DNA of 16,923 bases, taken from Clostridia bacterium (GTDB lineage Bacteria > Bacillota > Clostridia > Oscillospirales > CAG-382). The stretch spans positions 1 to 16,923 of the forward strand of contig CAAEPN010000049.1 in the NCBI GenBank assembly GCA_900757905.1, read 5' to 3'. Below are positions 1 through 7,187 of this stretch, in pieces. The notes below the pieces were generated by a model. That model had not been told where the DNA came from and searched no databases. It saw only the letters and a program-made list of their open reading frames with translations. The position numbers and the translations under genes are program-made. Each line of letters begins with the position of its first letter. Position 1 is the first letter of the stretch.

Positions 1-39
1 GTGGCGCATGTCCCCGGATTTTTCAGATTTTTATTGAAA

Positions 40-54
40 TCGGGCTTCGCCCGA
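40..54 (-). terminator. Weak hairpin, possible terminator for the AlkD-like gene
   Basis: A 6-bp perfect stem (TCGGGC/GCCCGA, 3-nt loop) lies 65 bases beyond the stop of the minus-strand glycosylase gene. On the minus strand it is followed by TTTC and not by a solid T-run, so termination would be weak. No other terminator for that gene is visible before the window edge. Confidence 0.3.
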
Positions 55-87
55 AAAGACTTATAGACTTTCGCAACAGTCTGAACG

Positions 88-118
88 GCCCCACTCATTG
101 ACTGAATGGGGCTGTTTT
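88..118 (+). terminator. Rho-independent terminator of a plus-strand gene left of the window
   Basis: A 10-bp stem (88-97 with 103-112, one C-A mismatch, 5-nt loop) contains a GCCCC/GGGGC base and is followed by TGTTTTCTT on the plus strand. The T-run is only on the plus-strand side. It should therefore end a transcript entering from the left and meet the convergent glycosylase gene. Confidence 0.6.
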
Positions 119-119
119 C

Positions 120-812
120 TTATCGCTTCAGCGTTTTCAAAAACGTTTTTTGCTCGTCGCTCACCCGAAAGCTTTCACGCGCTTTCTGAATGGCCTTGTT
201 GTGCGTCCAAACGTCAAGCCTATGCTCCAAAAGGATCGGTAATGCCGCGTCATACTGCTTGGCGAGCGCCGTGGCAAAAAACCAAGCGATCATCATATTG
301 ACATAGTATTCCTCCGAACGCACCGACGCAGCAAGAAGCAGATATTCCGGTTTGAAATGCCCGTCAAGATAGTACCGCATGAGCGCACCGAGCCCATACC
401 GCACGGTATAAGTCTTATTCGACGCAATCCATGAGCGAATATGCGGCAAAAGCTCGTCGGTATGCTTTGCAAACACCTTTGGCGCAAGCGCGTCGCAGGT
501 CGCCCAGTTGTCGATATACGGCAAAAAGCTTTCAAGCGCAGCAAGCGTTTTTGCGTAATCGCCGATCTTCTCGATGAGAAAAGCATGCAGATTGTTTTCC
601 TCATAATAGTCATGCGGCAGCGACGCAAGGAAATCCGCCGCATCGGGCGTTTTGGCATATTCCGCCGCAAAGCGCCGCAGCACCGGCGTGCGGATCCCGA
701 TGACCGTTTCGGGCGGCACGGTCGGAATCAGCTTTTCGTGAAATGCCTTGTAATCGGTGTCCTGCAAGGCAAACAGCGCGTCGTGCAACGCCCTTGTCTG
801 TATATCCGTCAT
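120..812 (-). CDS. AlkD-like DNA alkylation repair glycosylase
   Basis: A 230-residue protein of the HEAT-like-repeat DNA alkylation repair family (AlkD type), which excises positively charged alkylated bases such as 3-methyl- and 7-methylpurines. The length is normal for the family and the product should be cytosolic. Visible features that match the AlkD active site are W103 and D107 in the NWATCD motif, R138 in YTVRYG, and W177 in IAWFF; their spacing resembles the W109/D113/R148/W187 set of Bacillus cereus AlkD. That alignment is from memory. The gene lies 58 bases downstream of spoIIE on the same strand. It has a purine-rich ribosome site (GAGAAGG) but no clear promoter, so it may be read through from spoIIE. 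The family call is firm; the exact substrate is not known. Confidence 0.85.
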   Translation of the reverse strand: MTDIQTRALHDALFALQDTDYKAFHEKLIPTVPPETVIGIRTPVLRRFAAEYAKTPDAADFLASLPHDYYEENNLHAFLIEKIGDYAKTLAALESFLPYIDNWATCDALAPKVFAKHTDELLPHIRSWIASNKTYTVRYGLGALMRYYLDGHFKPEYLLLAASVRSEEYYVNMMIAWFFATALAKQYDAALPILLEHRLDVWTHNKAIQKARESFRVSDEQKTFLKTLKR

Positions 813-870
813 GGAAAACCTTCTCTCACCGTTTGATGTGAAAACAGTTTACCACAGAAGCGCCTGTCTG

Positions 871-3258
871 TCAAGCCGCTTTGATGCGGATGACCGCCGC
901 GCTTGCGTCATCCGAGCGCGTGTTTATCTCGGCGGCACGTTCAAGAATGCGCGCGGCAAGCGTAGACGGGTCGCCGGTCTTGTCAAGTGCGATAAGCTCC
1001 GCAAGCCATGCGCCGTCCTCACCGTTCTGAACCACACCGTCCGACAGCATAAAGATGAGGTCGCCCGGCCTTACGTCAAAGCGCGTGCTTTCAGCGGTAA
1101 ACGACGAAAGGATCCCGACCGGCGGCGTTGCCGAAAAAATCTTGTACAGCTTCCCTTCGCGGAAAATATACGTCGGCGCGGCGCCTGCCTTGACGAACGA
1201 ACAGCGCCCGGTGAGAAGGTCGGTTTCCAACAAGTCTACCGTCGAGAAGTTTTCACCGCTCTGCGACAGTAAAACGGTGTTAAGAAGCTCTAATATCACA
1301 GACTTTTTGGTGCCTGCGGCAAGCATTTTTTCCAAAAACAGCGAGGACAGCCGCGACGCCGTCGCCGCTCCCATGCCGCTGCCCATACCGTCGCATAAAA
1401 GCGCATAGAAAAGATTCTTGTCGGCAGTCGGAAAGGCCACCGTATCGCCGTTTGCTTCGGTATTTTCCATCGGCTCACCGGCATAGGCGTATTCCGCCGC
1501 GATGACCGGCGCACGTTCAAACGACAGCACCACGCCGCCTTTTTCGGAAATATCGAAGCTCGGCTCGGTCACATGGATGCCGCAGGAAAGGCGCATATAT
1601 TTTTTGAATTCCTCGGCATTGAAAGGAAACTTGTCCAAATTGATGCCCGTCACGCGCGTTTTCTTTTCCCGGCTTTCCATGCAGCACACACCCGTAAACG
1701 GCACATCAGCCTTTGTGAAGGCTTCGCTCACTTTCTTTTCCAGCGCCGCGTCATGCTTGTTTTTTTCGATCGACCGCTTTTCCGCGTCAAGCATCACACG
1801 CGCCATTCCGGCATACTGTGACGAAAGCAGCGCCGTGCGGTTATCTGCGGCGCAGTTCACCGAAAGCTTGCGGTATGCGGCGTTGAGCGCTTCGCACATG
1901 GAATCGAGCCGAATGCATTTGTCGCTCATCTGTGCACCGAAATCGTCCGGTTCTGCCGCGCGTGCCGAAAGAACCGCAAACAGCGTTTCCTTTAAGTCCT
2001 CCATGTCGGTCTTGCGCCTTGCGTAGCACATCTCCGTAAGCGCACAGCCGGTGCAGACATCGCCATAGCACTTGTCCACGGCAAGCGAAACGTCGTTTTT
2101 GCTTGGATACTTTTTCTTTTCCGCAAGCTTGGAAAAGACCTCGGAAAGCGAAAAAAACGCGTCGCTTAACTGCTTCTCACAGCCGTTTTCCGCATGCGTC
2201 CGGCGCTCCTTTCGTGACGGCGGCGCATTTAACCGCACAAACTCCGGCATCACGCCGCATGCCGGAACGAACAGTACGCCGGCACATAACACCGACGGCA
2301 GCACTCTCACTGCCTCTGCAAGTCCTGCTCCATACGCGCCGCATACCCAGAACACTCCGCAAAACGCGGCAATCGCCGTAAAGATTCCTTTGGAAAACAG
2401 AAACGCCGCCGCAATACCGGCAAGTCCGAGCGAAGCCGACGCCCATGGCGAAAAGCAGGCAATACCGCAGACAAATCCCACGATTCCGGCATGCATAAAA
2501 CCGTTGGCCGCCGCAAAAACAAGCGTTATAATACATGCGGCGATGATCTGCACATCAAACCCGGAAAACGTGACTCCGCGAAATGAGCAAACAAGCGCAC
2601 CCATGAGCGCATATAAACAGATACTGCGCATGCTGAGCTTGCTCTTGGCGTTGAACTTTTCGGTAAACAGCGTCGAAAAGAATACGGTAAACGCGCAAGA
2701 GACCGCGCTTAGTGACAAAAAGGCGACATATTCGTAGATCGGCTCACTGCGGCCAGCGCAAATGCGGATAACGCCAATCGCCATACTCACTGCGGCACTC
2801 TCCAAAACGCGCGCATACAGCGGTTCGGAAAATTTGGATTCGGTAAAGGCTTTGCGACCGACATACAAAAGAAAATACAGGATAAAATCGGATAATGCGC
2901 CGTTTCCGGCAAATAGGCACGACAGCGCCACTCCGGCATATGTAAATAGCACGCTCTTTGCTTCGGAAAACGAACAGATCGCCGCAATGCCGAACGGATG
3001 CAGATTCTGCGGAAGCCGTGCTATGCCCATGAGAAAGCCGAAAACAAGCCGCGCCATATACATGGCATACCGCCGCAGCACAGCCGGTTCGATTCCGCTT
3101 TTGGCCGCCGCTCTCCATAACGTCGTTTTTCCCTCCCGAAACCGCAGCAGCAGCGCCGCGCCGATGTCCTTTACGCGTTTGTCAAGTGCCGCCTTGGCGC
3201 GAACAGGAAGCGGCGGCTTTCCGTTTTGTTTTCTTCTCTGTGTTCCGAGCTTTTGCAT
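871..3258 (-). CDS. spoIIE: Stage II sporulation protein E, membrane PP2C phosphatase
   Basis: A 795-residue protein with the SpoIIE architecture and length. It has a basic N-terminal tail, a polytopic membrane region (about residues 65-330, beginning near the PFGIAAICS stretch), a central oligomerisation region and a C-terminal PP2C phosphatase domain. The phosphatase metal motifs are visible: DGMGSGMG at D623, LSDG at D740 and SDD near residues 782-784. In known spore formers SpoIIE dephosphorylates the anti-anti-sigma factor SpoIIAA, which releases sigma-F in the forespore, and it also acts at the polar septum. A paired cysteine cluster in the central region (about residues 400-415) is notable, but I assign it no function. 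The ATG at 3258 is preceded by a weak GGGGAA site. Its presence implies an endospore-forming lineage. Confidence 0.93.
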   Translation of the reverse strand: MQKLGTQRRKQNGKPPLPVRAKAALDKRVKDIGAALLLRFREGKTTLWRAAAKSGIEPAVLRRYAMYMARLVFGFLMGIARLPQNLHPFGIAAICSFSEAKSVLFTYAGVALSCLFAGNGALSDFILYFLLYVGRKAFTESKFSEPLYARVLESAAVSMAIGVIRICAGRSEPIYEYVAFLSLSAVSCAFTVFFSTLFTEKFNAKSKLSMRSICLYALMGALVCSFRGVTFSGFDVQIIAACIITLVFAAANGFMHAGIVGFVCGIACFSPWASASLGLAGIAAAFLFSKGIFTAIAAFCGVFWVCGAYGAGLAEAVRVLPSVLCAGVLFVPACGVMPEFVRLNAPPSRKERRTHAENGCEKQLSDAFFSLSEVFSKLAEKKKYPSKNDVSLAVDKCYGDVCTGCALTEMCYARRKTDMEDLKETLFAVLSARAAEPDDFGAQMSDKCIRLDSMCEALNAAYRKLSVNCAADNRTALLSSQYAGMARVMLDAEKRSIEKNKHDAALEKKVSEAFTKADVPFTGVCCMESREKKTRVTGINLDKFPFNAEEFKKYMRLSCGIHVTEPSFDISEKGGVVLSFERAPVIAAEYAYAGEPMENTEANGDTVAFPTADKNLFYALLCDGMGSGMGAATASRLSSLFLEKMLAAGTKKSVILELLNTVLLSQSGENFSTVDLLETDLLTGRCSFVKAGAAPTYIFREGKLYKIFSATPPVGILSSFTAESTRFDVRPGDLIFMLSDGVVQNGEDGAWLAELIALDKTGDPSTLAARILERAAEINTRSDDASAAVIRIKAA

Positions 3259-3344
3259 GGCGATATTCCCCGTTTCTTTTTTATTTGCTGCAAAAATAAC
3301 TGCATAAACAAAATTCTTTTGGCATATACTGTTCTTTTAACGGT

Positions 3345-3379
3345 ATTGTACCATGCAAGAGGTGAGAATTTCGTCGAAA
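3345..3379 (-). promoter_or_regulatory. Candidate spoIIE promoter with Spo0A-like box
   Basis: On the minus strand a TACAAT -10 (3345-3350) lies about 90 bases upstream of the spoIIE start. No good -35 exists at normal spacing. Instead the palindromic TTTCGTCGAAA (3369-3379) occupies that zone and is one base off the Spo0A box TTTGTCGAA. In Bacillus subtilis spoIIE is driven by sigma-A with Spo0A boxes near -35, so the arrangement fits. This is inference from a short motif. Confidence 0.4.
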
Positions 3380-3485
3380 ACAGCGGTCTGAACATATTTT
3401 TTAAGAAAAAGCAGAGCAAATCCGCTTGAAACACCGGTCACGCGGCTGCGTTCACAAAATATTTTCATTTATCGAGTAATTTCTA

Positions 3486-3514
3486 TTGCAAAATCGGAAA
3501 AGATGTGCTATAAT
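3486..3514 (+). promoter_or_regulatory. Sigma-A promoter of rpmE
   Basis: TTGCAA (3486-3491), a 17-base spacer and TATAAT (3509-3514), with a TGC extended -10. Transcription should start near 3521, giving a leader of about 36 bases. An AGGAG ribosome site (3544-3548) sits 8 bases before the ATG. Confidence 0.8.
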
Positions 3515-3556
3515 ATCTGTTGTTATCGGAATTGAAAATGAATAGGAGTGATATAG

Positions 3557-3757
3557 ATGAAGCAGGGAATCCATCCGGAATACGTTGAAGCTACCGTTAA
3601 ATGTGCATGCGGCGAAACGTTTAAGACTCGTTCCACCAAGCCGGAGCTTCGTGTTGATATCTGCTCGAAGTGCCATCCGTTCTTCACGGGCAAGCAGAAA
3701 TTCGTTGATGCAGGCGGACGAGTGGATAAGTTCAAGAAAAAATTCAATCTTGACTAA
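3557..3757 (+). CDS. rpmE: 50S ribosomal protein L31, zinc-binding type
   Basis: A 66-residue protein matching bacterial L31 over its full length, from the conserved MKQGIHPEY start to the KFKKKFN end. It carries the zinc-ribbon cysteines C16, C18, C36 and C39 (CxC and CxxC), so it is the zinc-bound form and not the zinc-free paralogue made under zinc starvation. It belongs to the large ribosomal subunit and lies at the intersubunit bridge. The gene is monocistronic in appearance, with its own promoter, ribosome site and terminator. Confidence 0.97.
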   Translation: MKQGIHPEYVEATVKCACGETFKTRSTKPELRVDICSKCHPFFTGKQKFVDAGGRVDKFKKKFNLD

Positions 3758-3763
3758 TAAAAG

Positions 3764-3793
3764 AAGGCGTTTGCTTTGCAAACGTCTTTTTTT
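3764..3793 (+). terminator. Rho-independent terminator of rpmE
   Basis: AGGCGTTTGC pairs with GCAAACGTCT around a TTT loop (one G-T pair), followed directly by a run of seven Ts. It begins 7 bases after the rpmE stop. Confidence 0.9.
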
Positions 3794-3835
3794 ATATCTT
3801 CGCGTTTTTCTTAAAAAGCCAAGGAGGATAAGACC

Positions 3836-4942
3836 ATGAAATTTCTGCATTGTGCCGATATCCATTTGGATTCGCCGTTTTCGCTTGCCTTGCCGGCTGA
3901 CGCCGGAAAGCGCCGTACCGAGCTGCGCAGCGACTTTTCCAGCGCAGTGCTGTATGCCAAAACCGAAGGCTGCAAGCTGTTTCTTATCGCCGGCGACCTG
4001 TTCGACGACGATTTCGTCACAAAAGACACCATGGAAATGCTTGTCCATGAATTTTCGGCGTTTCCATCCTGTCAGTTTGTCATCTCGCCCGGCAATCACG
4101 ACCCCTTTTGTGAGCGTTCTCCCTATAAGCTCACCGAATGGCCGGAAAACGTGCATATCTTTGAATCGCCGGAAATGGGATATTTCGATATTCCCGAAAG
4201 CGATGTGCGCGTCTGGGGTTACGCTTTCACATCCGATACCCTCACCTCGCCGCCGCTTGCCGGTTTTCATATCCCGGAGGATTCCGACGGAAAGATCAAT
4301 ATTCTCCTTGCCCATGCCGACCTCGGCGCACCGCTTTCACCCTATGCACCGCTTTCCGAAAAAGAGCTTGAAAAGAGCGGCTTTGCCTATGCCGCGCTCG
4401 GTCACATTCATAAAGCAAGCGGAATTCAGTACGCCGGAAAAACGCCGTATGCTTATCCGGGCTGTATCGAGGGGCGCGGCTTCGACGAAACCGGCTACAA
4501 AGGCGCACTTGTCGGTGAGCTTACAAAAGAAACGTTTGAACTGCGCGCCGTCCGCTTCTGCAAGCGCCGCTATGAGATCTGCACAGCGGAAATTACGGGA
4601 GCGACCTCCCTTGCCGGCCTTGCAGACAAATTGGTAAAGCTTTGCGGCGAATACGGAAACGATACCGCTCTGCGGCTCGTTTTGGAGGGCGTGACTCCAC
4701 CCGATTTTGCAGTCGATCCGACTGCAATTCGGACACTCTTGCCGAATCCCTATGAGCTTGAAATCAAGGACAACACACTTCCCTTATACGGAGCGGAGAT
4801 CTTAAAAAAGGAAGGTACGCTTGTCGGCGCTTTCTACCGGAAATTAGAGCCGGCTATCACCTCGGAAGATCCGTCCGAGCGCGAAACCGCGATCTTAGCG
4901 CTTAAATACGGTTTGAAAGCCTTAAACGGCAGAGATCTGTAA
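3836..4942 (+). CDS. YhaO/SbcD-family metallophosphoesterase (DNA repair exonuclease)
   Basis: A 368-residue calcineurin-like phosphoesterase. All five metal-binding blocks are visible: D8 and H10 in CADIHLDSPF, D54 in GDLFDD, N87-H88 in GNHDPF, H160 in LAHADLG, and H190/H192 in GHIH. The IHLDSPF signature is typical of the Firmicute YhaO branch of the SbcD/Mre11 family, which trims DNA ends with an SMC-like ATPase. The start follows an AAGGAGG site. The partner ATPase (YhaN/SbcC-like) normally lies directly downstream; here the gene is followed at once by a terminator and a convergent regulator, so any partner must be elsewhere. The downstream C-terminal domain (about residues 235-368) looks intact. 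Confidence 0.85.
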   Translation: MKFLHCADIHLDSPFSLALPADAGKRRTELRSDFSSAVLYAKTEGCKLFLIAGDLFDDDFVTKDTMEMLVHEFSAFPSCQFVISPGNHDPFCERSPYKLTEWPENVHIFESPEMGYFDIPESDVRVWGYAFTSDTLTSPPLAGFHIPEDSDGKINILLAHADLGAPLSPYAPLSEKELEKSGFAYAALGHIHKASGIQYAGKTPYAYPGCIEGRGFDETGYKGALVGELTKETFELRAVRFCKRRYEICTAEITGATSLAGLADKLVKLCGEYGNDTALRLVLEGVTPPDFAVDPTAIRTLLPNPYELEIKDNTLPLYGAEILKKEGTLVGAFYRKLEPAITSEDPSERETAILALKYGLKALNGRDL

Positions 4943-4965
4943 CATTTATTCATTTTCTATTGTCC

Positions 4966-5007
4966 AAAAAGTCGGTCGGTCAGAAAAATCTGACCGACCG
5001 ACTTTTT
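4966..5007. terminator. Long bidirectional terminator between convergent genes
   Basis: A perfect 19-bp inverted repeat (4966-4984 with 4989-5007, AAAA loop) has a GTCGGTCGGTCAG core flanked by A5 on one side and T6 on the other, so it can end transcripts in both directions. It lies between the convergent nuclease and TetR-type genes. Confidence 0.92.
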
Positions 5008-5017
5008 TGGCTTTTGT

Positions 5018-5704
5018 TTATTTTCCAAGCTCAAATTCAAAGCGCATGGCAAGCGCTTCAAACAGTTTTTGCATAATCGCGTTTGCAATAGTTTGAATAT
5101 CTAATCCCAATACGAAGGAAACAATCTCGTCCCGTTCCTCTTTCGGCACATTGTAAGCACAAAGACTCATATGCAAAAAGCGCTCCAATTTCTTCTCAAG
5201 CGTAAAATATTTATCGCATTTGCGCGCCATATAGTTGCGCATGATACCGGCCGAGCCAATCTCGAATTCATAAAAATCGCTTTCGGAAAGCTCCGGATTG
5301 TATGAAGAAAATATCCGGTATAACTCGGTGGAGGTACGCTCGAAAATGTATTCCATTGTACCGGCGTTGGAATAGGCTTCCACATAAATATCGCGTAAAT
5401 TCTCGTTTAATTCCGCAATCGTCAGCTGAATTGCCGTCTCGGCCGCATAGATATAGACCGGCTTCCGGTCGAAAGGACCAACGCCGCGCGCCGCCGCAAA
5501 CTGGCTGTCGAACATGAATTCCGTCAGATCCAAAAGCACGCCGCTCTTGGTACGGAAAATGTTCTGAAAGGTGGAATTGGTGACATCTGCCTCATGCAGA
5601 ATTTGCGAAAGCGTCGTATTATGATACCCTTGCTCGATAAACAGTTTTACGCAGGTGGAAAGAATGCGCCGCTTGGAATCTTCACTGCTGTATCGTCTGG
5701 CCAT
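5018..5704 (-). CDS. TetR/AcrR-family transcriptional regulator
   Basis: A 228-residue protein with an N-terminal TetR DNA-binding domain: the helix-turn-helix lies near residues 29-51 (TTLSQILHEADVTNSTFQNIF), followed by the usual helix 4. The C-terminal part (residues 60-228) is an all-helical ligand-binding region I cannot tie to a subfamily. It has a GGGAGG ribosome site and a full-consensus promoter. A palindrome sits at the predicted transcription start, which suggests autorepression. No obvious divergently transcribed target is next to it; the closest same-strand gene is the transposase. The methyltransferase operon 1.5 kb away is a possible target, but nothing in the sequence proves it. 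Confidence 0.85.
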   Translation of the reverse strand: MARRYSSEDSKRRILSTCVKLFIEQGYHNTTLSQILHEADVTNSTFQNIFRTKSGVLLDLTEFMFDSQFAAARGVGPFDRKPVYIYAAETAIQLTIAELNENLRDIYVEAYSNAGTMEYIFERTSTELYRIFSSYNPELSESDFYEFEIGSAGIMRNYMARKCDKYFTLEKKLERFLHMSLCAYNVPKEERDEIVSFVLGLDIQTIANAIMQKLFEALAMRFEFELGK

Positions 5705-5720
5705 AAGAGCCTCCCTAAAA

Positions 5721-5732
5721 TTTCTATAGGAA
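5721..5732. promoter_or_regulatory. Possible operator of the TetR-type gene
   Basis: The 12-base near-palindrome TTTCTATAGGAA (one mismatched pair) covers the predicted transcription start of the regulator gene, just downstream of its -10. This is a usual place for an autorepressor site. The palindrome is short, so confidence is low. Confidence 0.25.
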
Positions 5733-5733
5733 T

Positions 5734-5762
5734 ATTATACAATAAAGTCGAAAAAATGTCAA
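5734..5762 (-). promoter_or_regulatory. Consensus sigma-A promoter of the TetR-type gene
   Basis: Minus strand TTGACA (5757-5762), a 17-base spacer and TATAAT (5734-5739): a perfect match to the consensus. The ATG is 30 bases downstream of the -10. Such a strong promoter fits a gene that is normally repressed. Confidence 0.85.
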
Positions 5763-5815
5763 TATCTTCCAATAGCAACAGTTTTCTGCCGTATTCTAAT
5801 TATCCACGTCTTTCT

Positions 5816-6352
5816 TTAATGGATTATCTTTTCCGCTTCATTATAACACCAATAAATCGGGTTTTCATACATATATTTGATTCTCGTCTCGTAATCTGCT
5901 CTGTCATGTACAATATGCTCATAATAGCCGCGCTCAAAAATGCTTCTCCCGACTTCTTTATTACAAAACCGTTTAAATGCCGAAATAACACGCGGCAGCA
6001 CTGCATTGGTAGGGGTCGGCGCCTTCGACGACCCATTTTTTCGTTGTATGTACTTATTGGAATCAAGAAAAATAATCGCATGGATATGATCCGGCATAAT
6101 TACATAACGGTCAATCTTTACACCGGATATGTTTTCACTGGAGAGTAAATTTTTCTCAATAATTCGGCCAATTTCAGTCAGCTGTACCTGTGGGGCGTCG
6201 AGGGCGCCGCCCCCTACCGGTTTAAGGATATGGGATAAAATAGGCATTCTGTCCTTGACACATATTGTCACAAAATATGCGCCGGTAGAATTGTAATCGT
6301 ATTTTTTTAACCGTAGCTCTTTTCTGTTCGAAAAATCTTTTTTCCCCGGCAT
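5816..6352 (-). CDS. REP-associated tyrosine transposase (RAYT, Y1/HUH family)
   Basis: A 178-residue single-strand DNA transposase of the IS200/IS605-like Y1 superfamily. Visible features are the RLKKYDYNSTGAYFVTIC opening, the HUH motif H89-I-H91 in IMPDHIHAI, and the catalytic tyrosine region RGYYEHI (Y143 or Y144). I start at the ATG at 6352, after GGGGAAAG; an upstream TTG would add 12 unconserved residues. RAYTs bind GTAG-footed REP hairpins and are thought to spread them. Two such hairpins lie inside this gene and encode the low-complexity peptides KPVGGGALDAP and SSKAPTPT. No IS ends or partner gene are visible, so this is a domesticated-type solitary RAYT. Confidence 0.88.
   Translation of the reverse strand: MPGKKDFSNRKELRLKKYDYNSTGAYFVTICVKDRMPILSHILKPVGGGALDAPQVQLTEIGRIIEKNLLSSENISGVKIDRYVIMPDHIHAIIFLDSNKYIQRKNGSSKAPTPTNAVLPRVISAFKRFCNKEVGRSIFERGYYEHIVHDRADYETRIKYMYENPIYWCYNEAEKIIH
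6009..6034 (+). repeat. REP hairpin 1 inside the RAYT gene
   Basis: A GTAG foot (6009-6012) followed by a GGGTCG/CGACCC stem (6013-6018 with 6029-6034) and the loop GCGCCTTCGA. This is the canonical REP layout recognised by RAYT proteins. On the coding strand it supplies the SSKAPTPT stretch. It matches the second copy at 23 of 26 positions. Confidence 0.75.
6192..6217 (-). repeat. REP hairpin 2 inside the RAYT gene, inverted
   Basis: On the minus strand a GTAG foot (6217-6214) is followed by a GGGGCG/CGCCCC stem and the loop GCGCCCTCGA. Compared with the other copy, the fourth stem pair is G-C where that copy has T-A, a compensatory change. The two copies face each other about 160 bases apart with their feet outward, as in a REPIN. 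Confidence 0.75.
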
Positions 6353-6376
6353 TGTCTTTCCCCACACAATTATAGC

Positions 6377-6402
6377 AAAAACCGACAAAACTGCCGGTTT
6401 TT
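6377..6402 (-). terminator. Terminator of the double-cupin gene
   Basis: AAAAACCG (6377-6384) pairs with CGGTTTTT (6395-6402) around a 10-base loop. It sits 24 bases after the cupin stop, and its 3' arm supplies the T-run on the minus strand. It separates the cupin transcript from the transposase gene. Confidence 0.65.
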
Positions 6403-6426
6403 ACAAAATATCCGCTCGTTACTTTG

Positions 6427-7074
6427 TTACTCCAACACCAAAAGCAGCGCCATTTTAAAGCGCCCTTCGGCTTTTACGGAATGCTTTCCGCCCTTGGCAA
6501 AACAGAACGTCTCGCCGGCATGAATCTTGTGTTCCACGCCCTCATAGCCGATGATGCCCTCGCCGTCCAAGGCAAAGACAAGCGCTTCGCCGGGCGCGGC
6601 ATGCTCCGAAAGACCGGTACCGGCGTCAAAAGCCATGATCACGAACTTCATCTTCTCATTGTGGACTAAATCCATGTTGACGATTTTTCCCTCTCCGTAG
6701 GGAACAAGCTCTGCGAGCTTAAAGACCTCGCCTGCGTTTAAATTTGCATTCATTTTATCCGTTCTCCTTATTAGAATTTCTGTATAAACCGCGTCTGAAA
6801 CAGCCCGAACACCAACCGGAATGTCCGTCTGCGTCAGAATTCCTGCGCCTTCCTCCAGCGCAAGAACGGTTTTCTCAAAATACACTTCAATGCTTCCGCT
6901 GCATACTAAAATAAGCTTGTGATACCCATAAATCTCCGCGCTGATATCCGTTCCTTTTGCAAGAGAAAAATAGGTGACAGCCGGTTTTTCCGCTATCTGC
7001 TTGGAAATCGTGCATCCGGAAACCGGCGCGTTTTCCGCTGCTATGGAAAACACCTGTCCGATTTTTTCTTTCAT
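6427..7074 (-). CDS. Double-cupin domain protein with internal start
   Basis: A 215-residue protein with two cupin-like beta-barrels, about residues 30-105 and 110-215. The second is the better match to the single-domain cupins common in gut anaerobes (NAGEVFKL, GLSEHAAPGEALVFALDGEG, KIHAGETFCFAKGGKHSV). It keeps histidines and a glutamate (H158, E163, H199) that could bind a metal. The first barrel is more diverged. Inside the gene a TAAGGAG site (6764-6770) lies 10 bases before M108 (6753), so the second barrel could also be made alone as a 108-residue protein. A promoter lies directly upstream, but no terminator separates it from the hydrolase gene, so readthrough from the methyltransferase operon is likely. 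The biochemical role is unknown. Confidence 0.75.
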   Translation of the reverse strand: MKEKIGQVFSIAAENAPVSGCTISKQIAEKPAVTYFSLAKGTDISAEIYGYHKLILVCSGSIEVYFEKTVLALEEGAGILTQTDIPVGVRAVSDAVYTEILIRRTDKMNANLNAGEVFKLAELVPYGEGKIVNMDLVHNEKMKFVIMAFDAGTGLSEHAAPGEALVFALDGEGIIGYEGVEHKIHAGETFCFAKGGKHSVKAEGRFKMALLLVLE

Positions 7075-7142
7075 GCTCTGCCCTTCTCTCTTTTTTCTTA
7101 GTATGCCGCGTTTTTGCCTGTTTAAGCATTTTGATATTTATT

Positions 7143-7170
7143 ATTATACCGCAAAACCATAAAATGTCAA
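7143..7170 (-). promoter_or_regulatory. Sigma-A promoter of the cupin gene
   Basis: Minus strand TTGACA (7165-7170), a 16-base spacer and TATAAT (7143-7148). It starts only 18 bases after the hydrolase stop codon and about 70 bases before the cupin ATG. Confidence 0.75.
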
Positions 7171-7187
7171 ATCGGAATATTACGACT

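Noticed and set aside
6352..6388. Longer transposase reading frame starting with TTG
   Set aside because: The extra 12 residues do not fit the family, and the start falls inside the upstream terminator hairpin. The ATG at 6352 has a GGGGAAAG site.
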